A DNA stretch of 64,000 nucleotides from Planococcus antarcticus DSM 14505. GTDB taxonomy: Bacteria; Bacillota; Bacilli; Bacillales_A; Planococcaceae. The translations under genes and the position numbers were made by a program. The stretch lies in assembly GCF_001687565.2 (NCBI RefSeq), contig NZ_CP016534.2:3414501-3478500 (forward strand), given 5' to 3'. Each line of letters opens with the position of its first letter. Position 1 is the stretch's first letter. A model generated the notes under the pieces. That model worked only from the letters and a program-made list of their open reading frames with translations, did no database searches and was not told the origin of the DNA. Positions 36,077 to 47,300 of the stretch are shown here, one piece after another.

Positions 36077-39000
36077 TTAATTCAATCCAACAACTTCTTT
36101 CATTTTTTGTAAAGTCACTTCTTGTTGTTCTTTAGTCAAATCGAAGAACAAACCTATCACTGCATCTACATTTAACTCACTTAGTCGTTTTTGAATATTT
36201 TGATCTAACTTATTTACATCTTGAATTAATTCAGATGTTAAATAAAGTGGTATTACGTTTGTATGTTGTAACCATGTTGAACATTGTTTAAAGTCCCAAG
36301 AATTTAAATCATTCTCTTCAACGATATATTTCACTTTCCATTTCTCAGCTTGTTCATTTAAACGAATTACTAAATCATTTTTATAATTCACTAATACAAC
36401 TGAAAAATCAATTTCTGATTCAATGTTCATCCATTTTTTTTCTAAAGCTCTTATTTCTATCATCAAAGCTTCTCGATTCTCTTTGATACTATGAAGTACT
36501 TGAATGTCGTTTAAAAAGTTTTGCAAATTGTTTGCAGCTTCTTCTATTCCTTCACGGTCTTCTTCTCGTATTTCTTTATTTAAGATTTGTTTTACTTTGA
36601 TAAAGAAATTCTCACACTCGTCTACTGTTGATAAGTCGTAGATAGCATCATAAATTTCTCCAACTTCTGCATTTAGTTTTTTAAGACAATCGTCTGTTTT
36701 TTGCAGAATACCTTCTATAATTTTATGCAATTCTTCTTTAATTTTATTATCAACTTTACTTTTTTTTACAAATTCGATATTTTTCGAACCTTCTTCTTTA
36801 ATTTGTACTAATCTTTGGTACCCAAGAGAAACAGAAGGAGCATTCTTTCTAGCAAATTGATTAATAGTATCTTCAATTTCTCTAGTTTTAAGACCTTCGT
36901 TTAAGTTATCCAGTATTGCATTTTTTCGACTTTTTAGTTGTCGTGCTTCTGATAAATAATCATGCTTATTCAAGGAATCAATAATTTTATCTACCCACTT
37001 ATCAAAACCGCTAGCTTGTGCAAGACTTTGGCACTTTAATTCCTTAATATAAGTAGGAAAAGTTTCTTTAATGTGATTATGACAACGCACTTCAATCTGT
37101 TTTGCCTCTTCTATTTGACTAATGTTATAAACATATTTCTCTGAATCTTCTACTTGACCGTGTATATTTTCAACAGTATCTAATATTTCGAACAATAATT
37201 TGAAGTCATCTTTTTTTCTAGTTGCTTCACTTATGTCGGCACGAATTTTACCGAATTTGCGAATTGAATTATTATAAAGTCGATGTCCTTCTTTTAAAAG
37301 ATACTCAAGATGTGCCACTTTATCTTCTAAATCTCTAGGCACGTCTTCTTCTTTTTTTAATTTTTCATAGTCATTGAAAAGTTGATTTGCTATTAATACA
37401 TCATTATTTTGATTTACTTTTTTAAACAAAGTTAGATAACGGCTAGCAGACTCTTCCGGATTAATACGTAATACAATTGTTGAAAATAAGGATTTGAAAT
37501 CTACATTTTTATCTAAGAAGACTACTTTACTCCACTCTTCTAACCTTAGTCGCGAATTGTCCACATTTAAACGAGTTTCTGATTTATGCTGTACTAAATA
37601 CACTGCTATAAGAAGTGCTAGTGCATAATCATTTATTCCAAATGGAGGAACTTGATATCGATCAAAAATGTTTTGAATATCCATTTCCCCTTCTTTTTCA
37701 AGGATTTCATCCCATTCATTAAAAATGTACAATACGCGGGGATTAGTAGGAGAAATCATCTGATAATCCCCATTGAAAACACCCCAGGAACCAGCTTTTT
37801 TCTCAAAGAGCAGATCCTCAACGCGATTTCTAATTTCTGTAGTTTCTGAATGAATCAGTTGAAATGTAGCTTCCGATAACACCAAACGCCCAATACGAGA
37901 CAAATGTTTTTTCCCTTTTGATAGATTCTTTTGAGCAAATTCAGTAAAAGGGAAAGGAATAACTCTGCTATACAGCTCCATAAAAAGTTGTTCTATATAC
38001 TTACTTGGCCTTACATTGATTTTTTCAATTCCACTAGCCTTTAATACTAACCTTTTTGTCGCAAGTTCATTGAAGGAGTCCGCTAAAATGTTACTGACTT
38101 TCAATTTAAAATCTGTAATAAACCGACTATACTTCTCTTTTTCTGGTGGGGTGAATAAATTAGTGATTTGATATTCTTGAATAGCTTCATGAAATTTATT
38201 ATCTTTATCATCTAGAATACAAAAGGCTATAGGAGCTTCGTTAAAACTTTCTTTCTTTAAGATAGTTTTAACATTATTTAATCTCTCCTCACTGATATCA
38301 GCAGGTAAGTAAATCCATACTAAACGTCCTTTAGGAGTGTCCGGCCCTACTGATTCTTTCCACTCTTTTTTTAGTTGAGTTAAAAATCTCAAATTCATAT
38401 CTTTAATATGAACAATTTTTTGAGTGAATTGCCACTCTGTTGTTTTAATAAAATGATGTCCACCAAATGCAGTTTCTTGTTTATCAAGAGGTAAGATGTC
38501 GTCCAAAGCATTGTCAAATATTAAAGATAAATCTAATTCCAACTTACTTTTTTTCTTGTTAACCAGTCGTTTAAAATCATTTATTCCAATTGCATCGGCA
38601 ACAAAGTCGTAAACGTTTGCACTTTCATCAAAACTAATTACACCAAAGTTTCCTTCTAACTGCTCTATTGCTGCCTCTACCTCTTTTATCGAGAGGTTTG
38701 ATGCATACGCTAACGCTTTTTTAGCATCTACTGCATTTCGAGTCTTGAAACGACCGATCCGTAGTATTAAATTTGCTGCAAGCACTTCTCTTTGGCGCTC
38801 ATCAAACTTATCGTCATATTTGGACAATACTTGATTATATAATATTGCATATTCGCTTTGCTTGCGTCCTTCTTGTTCGGCAGCAAGAAGTTCTTTGAAA
38901 AATTCTGTACGTATTATTCGAGTAGCCGGTACAATTACCAAATCCCCGAACTCTCTCAACTCTCTTTCTCCTTCGAATTCAATCTGCCGCTCTAAAAAAG

Positions 39001-40333
39001 TCAGTGAAGAGCGTTGTTGCAGCCAGGAGGAAAGATTAGAAAGCATCCAAGATGTCAGTGGATGTAAAGGATAAATTCCTTCTAATACAACTTTTTTAAA
39101 GTGCTCAAAATCTCCCCATACACTTGAGCTTTCTGCTTGAGGAGCCCATGCTAGGAAATCTTCATGGTACGAACGCCAGTCATTTATCTGATTATCTATT
39201 TTATTAACCACTAATTCTTTAAAAGCACTTTGGTTTTTACGCTCAATTAAATTAGCAAAAATGGTTTCCAGGTTGGAAGATAAATGGACTTTTTCACTTG
39301 CCTCGTATCTACCTATATAGCGATTGATATTAGCAGTTCGATCTACTCGAGTGAGGTAAGACTTTAAATCAGACTGAATAAAACCTACAAAGATAATTTT
39401 ATCGTTACTGTCTTGAACTGCTTCATAAATCTGTTGTAATGCCGAATCTCCTGCTCGAGTTGGATAAGATGATGCAAACTCAATATATCGTCCAAATTCG
39501 TCAAAAAACACAACCACTTTATTAAACTGCGCTCTTTCACCACATAAGGCATCTGCTATTTTAGTTAATACATCTCCTGCTGAGACACCTTCATCCCACC
39601 TAATGTACGTACCGTTTATGTCAAAATAAACTTTATTAACCACTTCAAAAACATTAGATTCTTGTAAAATATTTTCAACCAAATATTCTTTCAACATATT
39701 AGTAGGCATCTTATTTAACAATTCTTCACTATATTTCTCATATAGATTTACGTAGTTCTCGAAAGTATTAGAAACGAAATTCCGAGCTATATCATAAGAT
39801 TTAGTTAAGTCTTTAAGAAAATCTCCATTTACACCATTGATATCTAAGGTTTTTTGAGTTGTATTTAATATCTCGTAATTTAAATTAAAGTCTTTCATAC
39901 CGTTCAATATCAATACTAAATTTGGTTTTAATGTATAAGTAGATATTTCTTTAGAAATTTTTAAATCTACACTCTGTAAATTTGAGAGCACATTCTTCCG
40001 TCCTTGTGTATCCCCACTAAAGAGGCTTGCAAGTGTCACAGCTAAATGGGATTTACCTGTCCCGTAGGGAGCAATTGTCATAAAGAAATTCGATAAAGGA
40101 CTTTCATCATATAATTTGTTAGCCAGAATATTAGTAAAGGTTGCGGTATCTACTAAGCGGTGAGACTTAAATGCGATATCATTTTCTGCTACTCCAAAAT
40201 ATTCAGGTCCATGAAAAACAAAACTTTTAGCTATTTCATTTTGTTTCTCTTCGTTATAAAACCAGTCCACCTGGACTGCCCCATTAAAGTATAATTCTTT
40301 TTTAAATCTTAAAATATCCTTTAATTGATGCAT
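36077..40333 (-). CDS. 1418-residue ATPase, paralogue of the SspC-like protein
   Basis: Walker A APYGTGKS is at residues 88-95, Walker B-like FFDEFGR at 276-282, EGIYPLHPL at 418-426 and SLTFLE near 445, the same blocks in the same order as the 1143-residue ATPase. The C-terminal third (about 1050-1350) is rich in Glu, Lys and Leu heptads and is probably coiled coil; this part has no counterpart in the shorter paralogue. AAGAAGGTG precedes ATG at 40333. It is 16 nt downstream of a DUF4007-like gene, so the two form a second DUF4007/ATPase pair. I know no assigned function; helping restriction or target recognition is an inference. Confidence 0.7.
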   Translation of the reverse strand: MHQLKDILRFKKELYFNGAVQVDWFYNEEKQNEIAKSFVFHGPEYFGVAENDIAFKSHRLVDTATFTNILANKLYDESPLSNFFMTIAPYGTGKSHLAVTLASLFSGDTQGRKNVLSNLQSVDLKISKEISTYTLKPNLVLILNGMKDFNLNYEILNTTQKTLDINGVNGDFLKDLTKSYDIARNFVSNTFENYVNLYEKYSEELLNKMPTNMLKEYLVENILQESNVFEVVNKVYFDINGTYIRWDEGVSAGDVLTKIADALCGERAQFNKVVVFFDEFGRYIEFASSYPTRAGDSALQQIYEAVQDSNDKIIFVGFIQSDLKSYLTRVDRTANINRYIGRYEASEKVHLSSNLETIFANLIERKNQSAFKELVVNKIDNQINDWRSYHEDFLAWAPQAESSSVWGDFEHFKKVVLEGIYPLHPLTSWMLSNLSSWLQQRSSLTFLERQIEFEGERELREFGDLVIVPATRIIRTEFFKELLAAEQEGRKQSEYAILYNQVLSKYDDKFDERQREVLAANLILRIGRFKTRNAVDAKKALAYASNLSIKEVEAAIEQLEGNFGVISFDESANVYDFVADAIGINDFKRLVNKKKSKLELDLSLIFDNALDDILPLDKQETAFGGHHFIKTTEWQFTQKIVHIKDMNLRFLTQLKKEWKESVGPDTPKGRLVWIYLPADISEERLNNVKTILKKESFNEAPIAFCILDDKDNKFHEAIQEYQITNLFTPPEKEKYSRFITDFKLKVSNILADSFNELATKRLVLKASGIEKINVRPSKYIEQLFMELYSRVIPFPFTEFAQKNLSKGKKHLSRIGRLVLSEATFQLIHSETTEIRNRVEDLLFEKKAGSWGVFNGDYQMISPTNPRVLYIFNEWDEILEKEGEMDIQNIFDRYQVPPFGINDYALALLIAVYLVQHKSETRLNVDNSRLRLEEWSKVVFLDKNVDFKSLFSTIVLRINPEESASRYLTLFKKVNQNNDVLIANQLFNDYEKLKKEEDVPRDLEDKVAHLEYLLKEGHRLYNNSIRKFGKIRADISEATRKKDDFKLLFEILDTVENIHGQVEDSEKYVYNISQIEEAKQIEVRCHNHIKETFPTYIKELKCQSLAQASGFDKWVDKIIDSLNKHDYLSEARQLKSRKNAILDNLNEGLKTREIEDTINQFARKNAPSVSLGYQRLVQIKEEGSKNIEFVKKSKVDNKIKEELHKIIEGILQKTDDCLKKLNAEVGEIYDAIYDLSTVDECENFFIKVKQILNKEIREEDREGIEEAANNLQNFLNDIQVLHSIKENREALMIEIRALEKKWMNIESEIDFSVVLVNYKNDLVIRLNEQAEKWKVKYIVEENDLNSWDFKQCSTWLQHTNVIPLYLTSELIQDVNKLDQNIQKRLSELNVDAVIGLFFDLTKEQQEVTLQKMKEVVGLN

Positions 40334-40349
40334 AGTACACCTTCTTTAC

Positions 40350-41171
40350 TTAGATTAAAAAGTTATATAGTTTACTTAAACAATAATCAGAAGAAACTTG
40401 TTTAATTATTGTAATTGGAGACAATTGTCTATTGACGACGACTACTCCCTGATCCTGCAGCAGTTCTAATACCTCCATCACAGTATCTTCATTCCAAACA
40501 AATGAATTTCCGAAACCCAAAGTATCGGTAATTTCTGTAAATGTAATTTCAGATTGTGTAGGCAAATGTATTTCCCAATTTTTTAAAAGCAAATAGGCAT
40601 AAACAAACCGATAAACCCGATTTATAGGATGAGCTGAAATAATAAACTTATCATTTTCTATAGACAAAAAACTTAAACTTGCAAATGACCTTTCAGCAGT
40701 ATAAAAGGATCTTAAAGGGGACAAATTGACTTTTGAGCTGTCAAACTCCCTAGTAACAGCATTAGAGAAACTGCTTTGTGAAAATATCTCTCCACTGACA
40801 GGAATGTACTTGTTAAACAAGTATGACCATAACAAAGTAGAAGAATACTTGTTAGTCATTTCGCAATGACAAATAATTTTCGATAAATCCTCAGTCAAAA
40901 AAGGATCCTCTTGATAAATAACTTCTCCTAAAGCTGTTAATGACAAGTAATACTTACTATCTTTTTTGTCGAAATTAATTAGCCCCATGGCCCTGGAATA
41001 GTAAATATGCGGTACTACCTTACCTGACTTTTCTCCAGTCGGAATCATTGTGAGTGAAGAAATTTCTTCTTTTGAAAGATATTCACGATTAGAAGAAGCT
41101 ACTCGCAACAATTGTGCGAGTGCTTCTGTTTCAGGTGCAAATGTTTGATGGAAATTTAACTGATATTTCAT
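40350..41171 (-). CDS. DUF4007-like protein, partner of the 1418-residue ATPase
   Basis: A 273-residue protein with FHQTFAPETEALAQLL at the start, IPTGEKSGKVVPHIYYSRAM near residue 46 and LSLTALGEVIYQEDPF near 82. Position by position this follows the DUF4007 layout of the protein at 34951-35832 (a GxxSGKV/GKNMV helix, then LT-LG--I), although identity is low. AAAGGATT precedes ATG at 41171, only 3 nt after the dptH stop. Expression may suffer from the IS1380 insertion upstream. Confidence 0.65.
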   Translation of the reverse strand: MKYQLNFHQTFAPETEALAQLLRVASSNREYLSKEEISSLTMIPTGEKSGKVVPHIYYSRAMGLINFDKKDSKYYLSLTALGEVIYQEDPFLTEDLSKIICHCEMTNKYSSTLLWSYLFNKYIPVSGEIFSQSSFSNAVTREFDSSKVNLSPLRSFYTAERSFASLSFLSIENDKFIISAHPINRVYRFVYAYLLLKNWEIHLPTQSEITFTEITDTLGFGNSFVWNEDTVMEVLELLQDQGVVVVNRQLSPITIIKQVSSDYCLSKLYNFLI

Positions 41172-41174
41172 TTT

Positions 41175-42695
41175 TTAAATCCTTTCTTTCAATGAGGTGA
41201 CATCTATTATGGCAGGTCTTCCGTATTGCAATTCCCCATTTTCTTTCAACATAGGTCCTGAAACTATACATTGCCCCTTGCCAATTCTGGATAATTTATT
41301 GGCCCATTCTTTTCGTTCTGAAGTATCTGTACTTAAAAAGCTTGCCATATCATTTATTTCCGATTCCGGTGGAGAGAAATAAACTTTTTGCCCCGCATTT
41401 TGCAAACGACGTATTTCATCTTTCGCCATTTGCCCTTGCATGAATTGGGTTGCATACCAACCAGACCATCCAAATTTCCTGCCTTCAGTCAATATTTTAG
41501 CGCTTGGAGATTTTTCAGAGTGATCTAAGTTTTGAGCTTCGTCTAAAATAACTGGAAATGGTTTTGATTTATCACCATGAGATATATTGAAGTTCCATAG
41601 ATCCCATAAAATGAATTCTGTAACAATTAGTTGTACTTCTCTAACAAAGCCGGAAAGTTGAACAACAAAAACAATTCCATCCTTAGTACGGTGCTCTTCC
41701 CAGTCATACTCTTTTTCAATATCGAAAGGATTACGATCAATTAAAGGTTCAATCTTCGAAAGAACAGTTTTTGCATTACCAGAGTTATCGTTTTCCAATT
41801 CAGTTTTCAAGTATTGAAGACTCATTTTGCTACCATACTTTTTTAAGCCATTAAAAGTGGCGCGGTATATAGCATTTGCTTGCTGATCACCCATACCAGG
41901 ATAAACTGCACTAAATACACTTCGAATGCGTTCCGCTACATCAATATCCGATTCTTCCATAAAATCATCTTCATCAATTTCCTTCATATTCTTTTTAAAG
42001 GGATTAACTGGGAATCCCTCTTTTTGAACTTGAAATTGATTTATACGATCCCCTAAAGAATCTTTAAATTCTGGTTCTAACTTACTTTTCTTAAAACCAT
42101 CCGTATAATCAAAAATCAAGCTAGAAATATTATTATTAGCTAGTTCTAATAAAAGACATTGCATAAAATAAGTCTTACCTACTCCTGATTTCCCTGAAAT
42201 TAAGATATGTCGATTTTCGAGCTTTGGATGTCCATATTCCCAATAAATCTTTTTCTTTGTTCGGGTATCTTCACCTAATAAAACCCTAATAGACTCTAGA
42301 CTTTGATCAGATTTTTTTATTTCTTTAATTACTACTTCAGGTAGATGTTGTTCTTTCGAATCATCTTCTACTAAATCTTTATCCTTTTTCATTTCTTTCT
42401 GATTTTCTGCCGCTTGAGAAAACTTGTGATTAATTTTGTCCGCTACATTTTTGTAAAAGTCTTCGCCAACTTCTGCTTTTACATTCCCTGAAACTAGCTG
42501 TGGCATTTTAACATTAATTACATCATATTCTTCTATATATAACTCATCATTATCAAGACTTCTTATAACTTCTTTGTAATTCTCCTCATCATCTGCAAAA
42601 GCATCAAATTCTTTAGTCATAGGAGCAATGAACTCAATATCCTGTCTTTCTTTTTGTGGTAACAACTGCGATTGAATATAGAGCTGCCCATATGC
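41175..42695 (-). pseudogene. dptH: 3' part of dptH: HerA/FtsK-like ATPase domain cut off by IS1380
   Basis: This holds the C-terminal 506 residues of a DptH-type protein. It reads KAYGQLYIQSQLLPQKER into an acidic linker, then Walker A GKSGVGKT (at about 42194-42171), FDYTDGFKKSKLE, Walker B-like PVILDEAQNLDHSEK and a C-terminal helicase-like region. It is separated from the start by the IS1380-family element; a TTG at 42665 could begin a frame but has no ribosome binding site. DptH is the largest component of the DptFGH restriction complex. Removing the IS joins it exactly in frame to the 5' part. Confidence 0.85.
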
Positions 42696-42727
42696 TTTAT
42701 CCTGAATTATTCACCGATTTATTGATA

Positions 42728-42767
42728 AAGGCCCCAAAACCCGAGTTCATCGGCTTTTGGGGCCTTT
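42728..42767 (+). terminator. Terminator hairpin inside the left end of the IS1380 element
   Basis: AAAGGCCCCAAAA pairs with TTTTGGGGCCTTT. It probably shields the transposase gene from outside transcription and, on the minus strand, would add to the block on dptH read-through. Confidence 0.8.
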
Positions 42768-42852
42768 GCTTATGCATGAAAAAAATGAAAAAAGAATCCG
42801 TTTCTGCTAAGGTTAAATCACCACAAAATAACCAACAGAAAGGATTCTTCTT

Positions 42853-44169
42853 ATGGCTACATTACCGCAAATATCCCTTGATTTCAATCGTCAGATCAAA
42901 TTATCAAATGATGGAGGTTCACTTTCCTCAGATACCGGCGCGTTCCTGTTCAAGGAATTCGACGTAAAGCTTGGCTTTTCGCAAACCGTGGCGAAGCATC
43001 TTCATTTGAAAGATACTCGTTCTCATTGGATCCATTCGAACGAAAAATTATTCGGCCAGAAAATCTACCAGATAATAGCGGGTTATGCGGAAGATGATGC
43101 TGCGGACCACCTGACGGACGATCCGATTTTCACTCAAGTTCTCGGACAAGGAGCGTTAGCTTCCCAACCCAGTCTATCTCGTTTTTGGCCACGTTTTAAT
43201 CCGGAAGCGATGATTCAATTACAACAAGCCAACCAGGAACTGCTCGATAAAGTGCATCGGCACCGGAAAGCTGAAGCGATCATCTTCGATCTGGACTCGA
43301 CACATGCCGATACCTACGGCAACCAGTGCGATGCGGCGTACAATGCCCATTACGGGACGGTCGGTTTCCATCCGTTGGTCGCTTTTGACGGGATCACCGG
43401 TGATTTCTTGAAAGCCCAGCTGCGCCCCGGCAATGTCTACACATCCAACGGAGTCGTGGATTTCATCCGGCCGCTGATTGAACATTATAATGAACAGTTT
43501 CCTGAGACGACGCCGTTCATCCGCGGGGACAGTGGGTTTGCCGTTCCGGCTTTGTATGAACTATGTGAAAAGGAATCGGTCTATTACGTCATCCGGCTCA
43601 AATCCAATGCCATCCTGCAATGTCTTGCGGAGGAATACCATCCATCTTCGACACCATCTGACAGCACAAAGACCGAATATCATGTTTCAGAAACAACCTA
43701 TCAGGCGAAAAAATGGGATAAGCCCCGGAAAGTCGTCATCCAGTCCGCACGGCCTGCGGGTGAATTGTTCTTTACCCATACATTTTTTGTGACGAATTTC
43801 ACGGACGTGTTCTCCCCGGAAGCCATTGTCCGCACCTATCAAAAAAGAGGAACCATGGAAAATTACATCAAAGAAGCTAAAAATGGGTTTGGATTTGATC
43901 GAATGAACAGCCATTCCTACCAAGTGAACGAAGCGAAAATGATGCTAAGCCTGTTGGCTTATAATTTAGTGAATTGGCTGCGCACATTAACGTTTCCGGA
44001 AGGGCAAAAGAAGATGCAGATCCAGACCATCCGGACACGACTGGTAAAAGTGGCCAGTAAGCTGGTGAAGTCAGGACGGTCTCTTTACTTCAAATTGTCT
44101 TCCAGTTTTGTCTACCAAGACTTCTTTTGGAAAATCCTCGCCCGGATTCAACAGCTGAAAATCGAATAG
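42853..44169 (+). CDS. IS1380-family transposase
   Basis: A 438-residue DDE transposase. The N-terminal part reads FNRQIKLSNDGGSLSSDTGA, and catalytic candidates are Asp in DLDSTHADTYG near residue 149, Asp in IRGDSGFAVPALYELCE near 226 and Glu in RGTMENYIKEAKNGFG near 345, followed by YNLVNWLR. AAAGGA precedes ATG at 42853. The frame is uninterrupted, so it is probably active. Confidence 0.93.
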   Translation: MATLPQISLDFNRQIKLSNDGGSLSSDTGAFLFKEFDVKLGFSQTVAKHLHLKDTRSHWIHSNEKLFGQKIYQIIAGYAEDDAADHLTDDPIFTQVLGQGALASQPSLSRFWPRFNPEAMIQLQQANQELLDKVHRHRKAEAIIFDLDSTHADTYGNQCDAAYNAHYGTVGFHPLVAFDGITGDFLKAQLRPGNVYTSNGVVDFIRPLIEHYNEQFPETTPFIRGDSGFAVPALYELCEKESVYYVIRLKSNAILQCLAEEYHPSSTPSDSTKTEYHVSETTYQAKKWDKPRKVVIQSARPAGELFFTHTFFVTNFTDVFSPEAIVRTYQKRGTMENYIKEAKNGFGFDRMNSHSYQVNEAKMMLSLLAYNLVNWLRTLTFPEGQKKMQIQTIRTRLVKVASKLVKSGRSLYFKLSSSFVYQDFFWKILARIQQLKIE

Positions 44170-44364
44170 CTTCTCATTACTCCTTTTTTGAAATTTGGAT
44201 CTCTGCCAAGGGAGTCGTCTGCCCAAAAACGCTCTTTTTAAATGAGTCGATGCAGAATTTCACGTAGATGAAATGAAAAAGAGGAAATATGCCTTAAAAA
44301 ATTTCGACAATCAGTGAATTTCAGCTAAATTCCCGGATGAGCGACCAAGCGTGAATAATTCAGG

Positions 44365-47300
44365 TTTATGATTAATTTTCACATCGTTGCCATCTAGTAG
44401 TATTTCTGAATTCGAGACCTCTTTATTATTATGATCTAACCAATAAGTAAGAAGTGTTGCATTCCAATTAATTTTGAACTCTCCATCAAGAATTTTCAGG
44501 AGGTTATGATTTAAAGCATCTTTCGTAATTTGGTCATCTGTAATATGAACCGGAGAAAATGCTAACAACCGGTATAATTGAGCGTACCAATACCGTCGAT
44601 CATTAGCAGTTGAATCCCCATTGAATACCTTGCCTAAAAAGTTAAGACTGTTTTTAAGCTGAAGAGTGCCTTTATCGATATGCACTTGATTTTCTTTGCC
44701 CATTTTACACTCTAATAAATTTGCTTTTATGATGAGCTGCTCCTCATTTAAACTATCTTTTTCAATCTCAAGAAGTAAATAGTCAGGTCTGTTAGGTTCA
44801 TTGTTAAACCAGTGACTATAAGAATCTAAAGAAATAAAACTTTTCAAAATCGTTTGAGATCCAAGAGAATCGATTTCTAAAGTTTTTACAGCTAGAATTC
44901 CGGATAAAAAGCTGTGAATTTCATAGTCACGAGGATTAAGGGCTTTCAGTACTTTTATTCCGTCTAGAGCAGAAGAAGAAGCTAATAGATACTTAGCAGA
45001 TTCCTCACACATATCCACACTCCAGGATGTGAAAAGTGCCTTTAAACGATTTTTAAGTCTTAACGCAATATCTTCTTTCATAGCTTCAGAAGCTGAAATT
45101 GCGACATTCAACTCACCAAATGCACCTTCACCAGTAGCAAAACTTATGATATGTTCTTTCTCAAAAATCGATTTATCAAGTCCCGTATCAAGTGAGATTA
45201 CCCACTGAGAATTCTTGTGCAAGCGTTGTAGCATTTCTTTAATAGAAGCTTCAAGGCCCAGAACCTTTTCAACTCTGTATAATTGTTTTTCACTAAAAGG
45301 GTGCTCAATCCAGAATACTAATTGAGAATGTGCAAAAGATGCCTGAAATTGTTTTTGGCTTATAGACACATTTCTAATAGTTTCGTCATTTCTTACAGGC
45401 ATTGGATGGAATACCATAGGAAAACGAGTATCTCCTGGTTTAATGGACTGTTCCCCGGTTTTTTCATACTTAATTTCTTTTGTTACCATGAGATTTTCAA
45501 TGAATAATAAATCATACTGTTTTCCATCTATAACTTCTTCAATACTATTCATATTGCTTGGATCAAATTTATTGAAATATGTTTGAATCATGATATTATC
45601 ATCTTCAGTAAATACACTTTCCAGCCACATGCTCATGTAGTTTTTAGCTTTATAGTTAGTTTTTGATGATAATATATCTAGTCGAAGATTGACACCATGC
45701 GGCGAATTTTTATAGTTATCGATGAATTTGTGCAAACCTTCGATGACTGGCTGTAATTGATTAAAGTTAACAAAACCAATTGAAAGTGAATCAATATTAG
45801 CTGGGAAAGTGGTAATATACTGTTGAATATGCGATTGAATTAATTTTGCTTTTGCAGAGTTAGAAGCTGAGTCATCTTCATCATTCTCATCTCCGTTAGA
45901 TGAACTCGCTCCTAACAGACTTGTACTATCAAGTATGGTAGTTTTACTGTTAGATCCATGCAAAGCAAAATACCCCAATACTTGTGACGGGATACGGCTC
46001 AGATTGTCTTCGCTTAAAATGGTATCTACTCCCGATATTATAGTTGACTGTCTCTCGAGTTTCTCAAATTTCGACTTTAACTTTGCTGCAGAAATTGCAT
46101 CAGATGTAAGACTTTCCTTTACCACCTCAGCCATTCCTTTTCTTTGATATGCTTGTTGATCTATTATTTTTTCAAGCATTGCTGGATGGAAAGGAGGAAT
46201 AATAGCACCTTCAATCTTACCGACAGCAGCTCTTATATCTTCTGTTGCAAGGATACAAAATAAATTTGACACTAAGTAAAGACTATCCTTTTCAACCTGC
46301 TTCATCTGTCCAATATTTTCGTAGATTTCTTTCATAACTTCGATATATTTATTTATAAATATCGCTGCTGTATTGCTATAATTCGTATTTATAGATTTAT
46401 AAAATCCTTCTTGATTCATGTAATGCAAAAAATCAATAAAAGGCTCTCTTAAGCGAAGCAGCTTCCCAAATAACATCCCATCTATCGACTGTAAATGTTT
46501 TAAGGTTTTTAATATATCTTTTGCTAAAATTTCATTTTCTTTTAGCTGAAAGTGGAAAGAAGCCGTGTCTGTACTGGATAATAGGTTACCTAAATTATTT
46601 GAGCTGAAAACAGGCAATAACATGTCCTTCTCTTCAAGCTGTTCCTTTAGTATTGACAGGTAGGAAAATGATTGAAGCCAGTAATCATACGGATTGAAGG
46701 ACCAATTAAAAGTTAGTGCTTCAAATTTTTCTATCCTTAATCGAAATTCTATTTTAGAAACCTTTTTAGTTGAAGGAAAGTCGATGATTGGGTTACTAAA
46801 TTTATCGATGTTAAAAACATCGTCTTGGTTTAAATATTCAATAGTAACAATATTTTCTAATTCGTCATTTATATACTCAGTTATACCTCTAACTGCTATA
46901 CACAGCTCTTTCCATCGGCTTTCTTGATCTTCTCTTATAATGCCTTCTGCTAAAGAAATTTGTTGGACATCAATTATCAGTTTACTTCCCTCAATAATCT
47001 CTCCTTCTTCTTTAGCTTCTTGTATATATTCAATTATCATCATCGAAAAAGCATGCAAAGGATTACCTTTTATCATTCTAATTTTAGAAACTTTAGGCTT
47101 CACAATTTCCATTTTAACGCCTAATATTTTATTTAATATACAGAAATCAAAAAGACCAAGTTCTTCTCTTAGTTGTTGTATATTGATACCTTTAGCGAAA
47201 TCCAAAACTTTTTCTTGAAGGTTTTCATAAGAGTTAAATTTTTCTTCAATATCATGTTTATAGAAATCGAAATCCTCATTTTCGGAAAACTTCTCAAACT

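Larger units (their letters stand above)
42701..44364 (+). mobile_element. IS1380-family insertion sequence inside dptH
   Basis: The element is 1664 bp with perfect 14-bp terminal inverted repeats (CCTGAATTATTCAC at 42701-42714 and its complement at 44351-44364) and a 5-bp TTTAT duplication (42696-42700 and 44365-44369). It carries one intact transposase gene on the plus strand, opposite to the defence operon, and a terminator hairpin at 42728-42767 just inside its left end. The perfect ends and intact gene point to a recent insertion. Confidence 0.95.

Noticed and set aside
42665..42665. A separate gene starting at TTG 42665 for the 496-residue ATPase
   Set aside because: No ribosome binding site precedes it, and removal of the IS joins the frame to the upstream part, so it is the 3' part of dptH.
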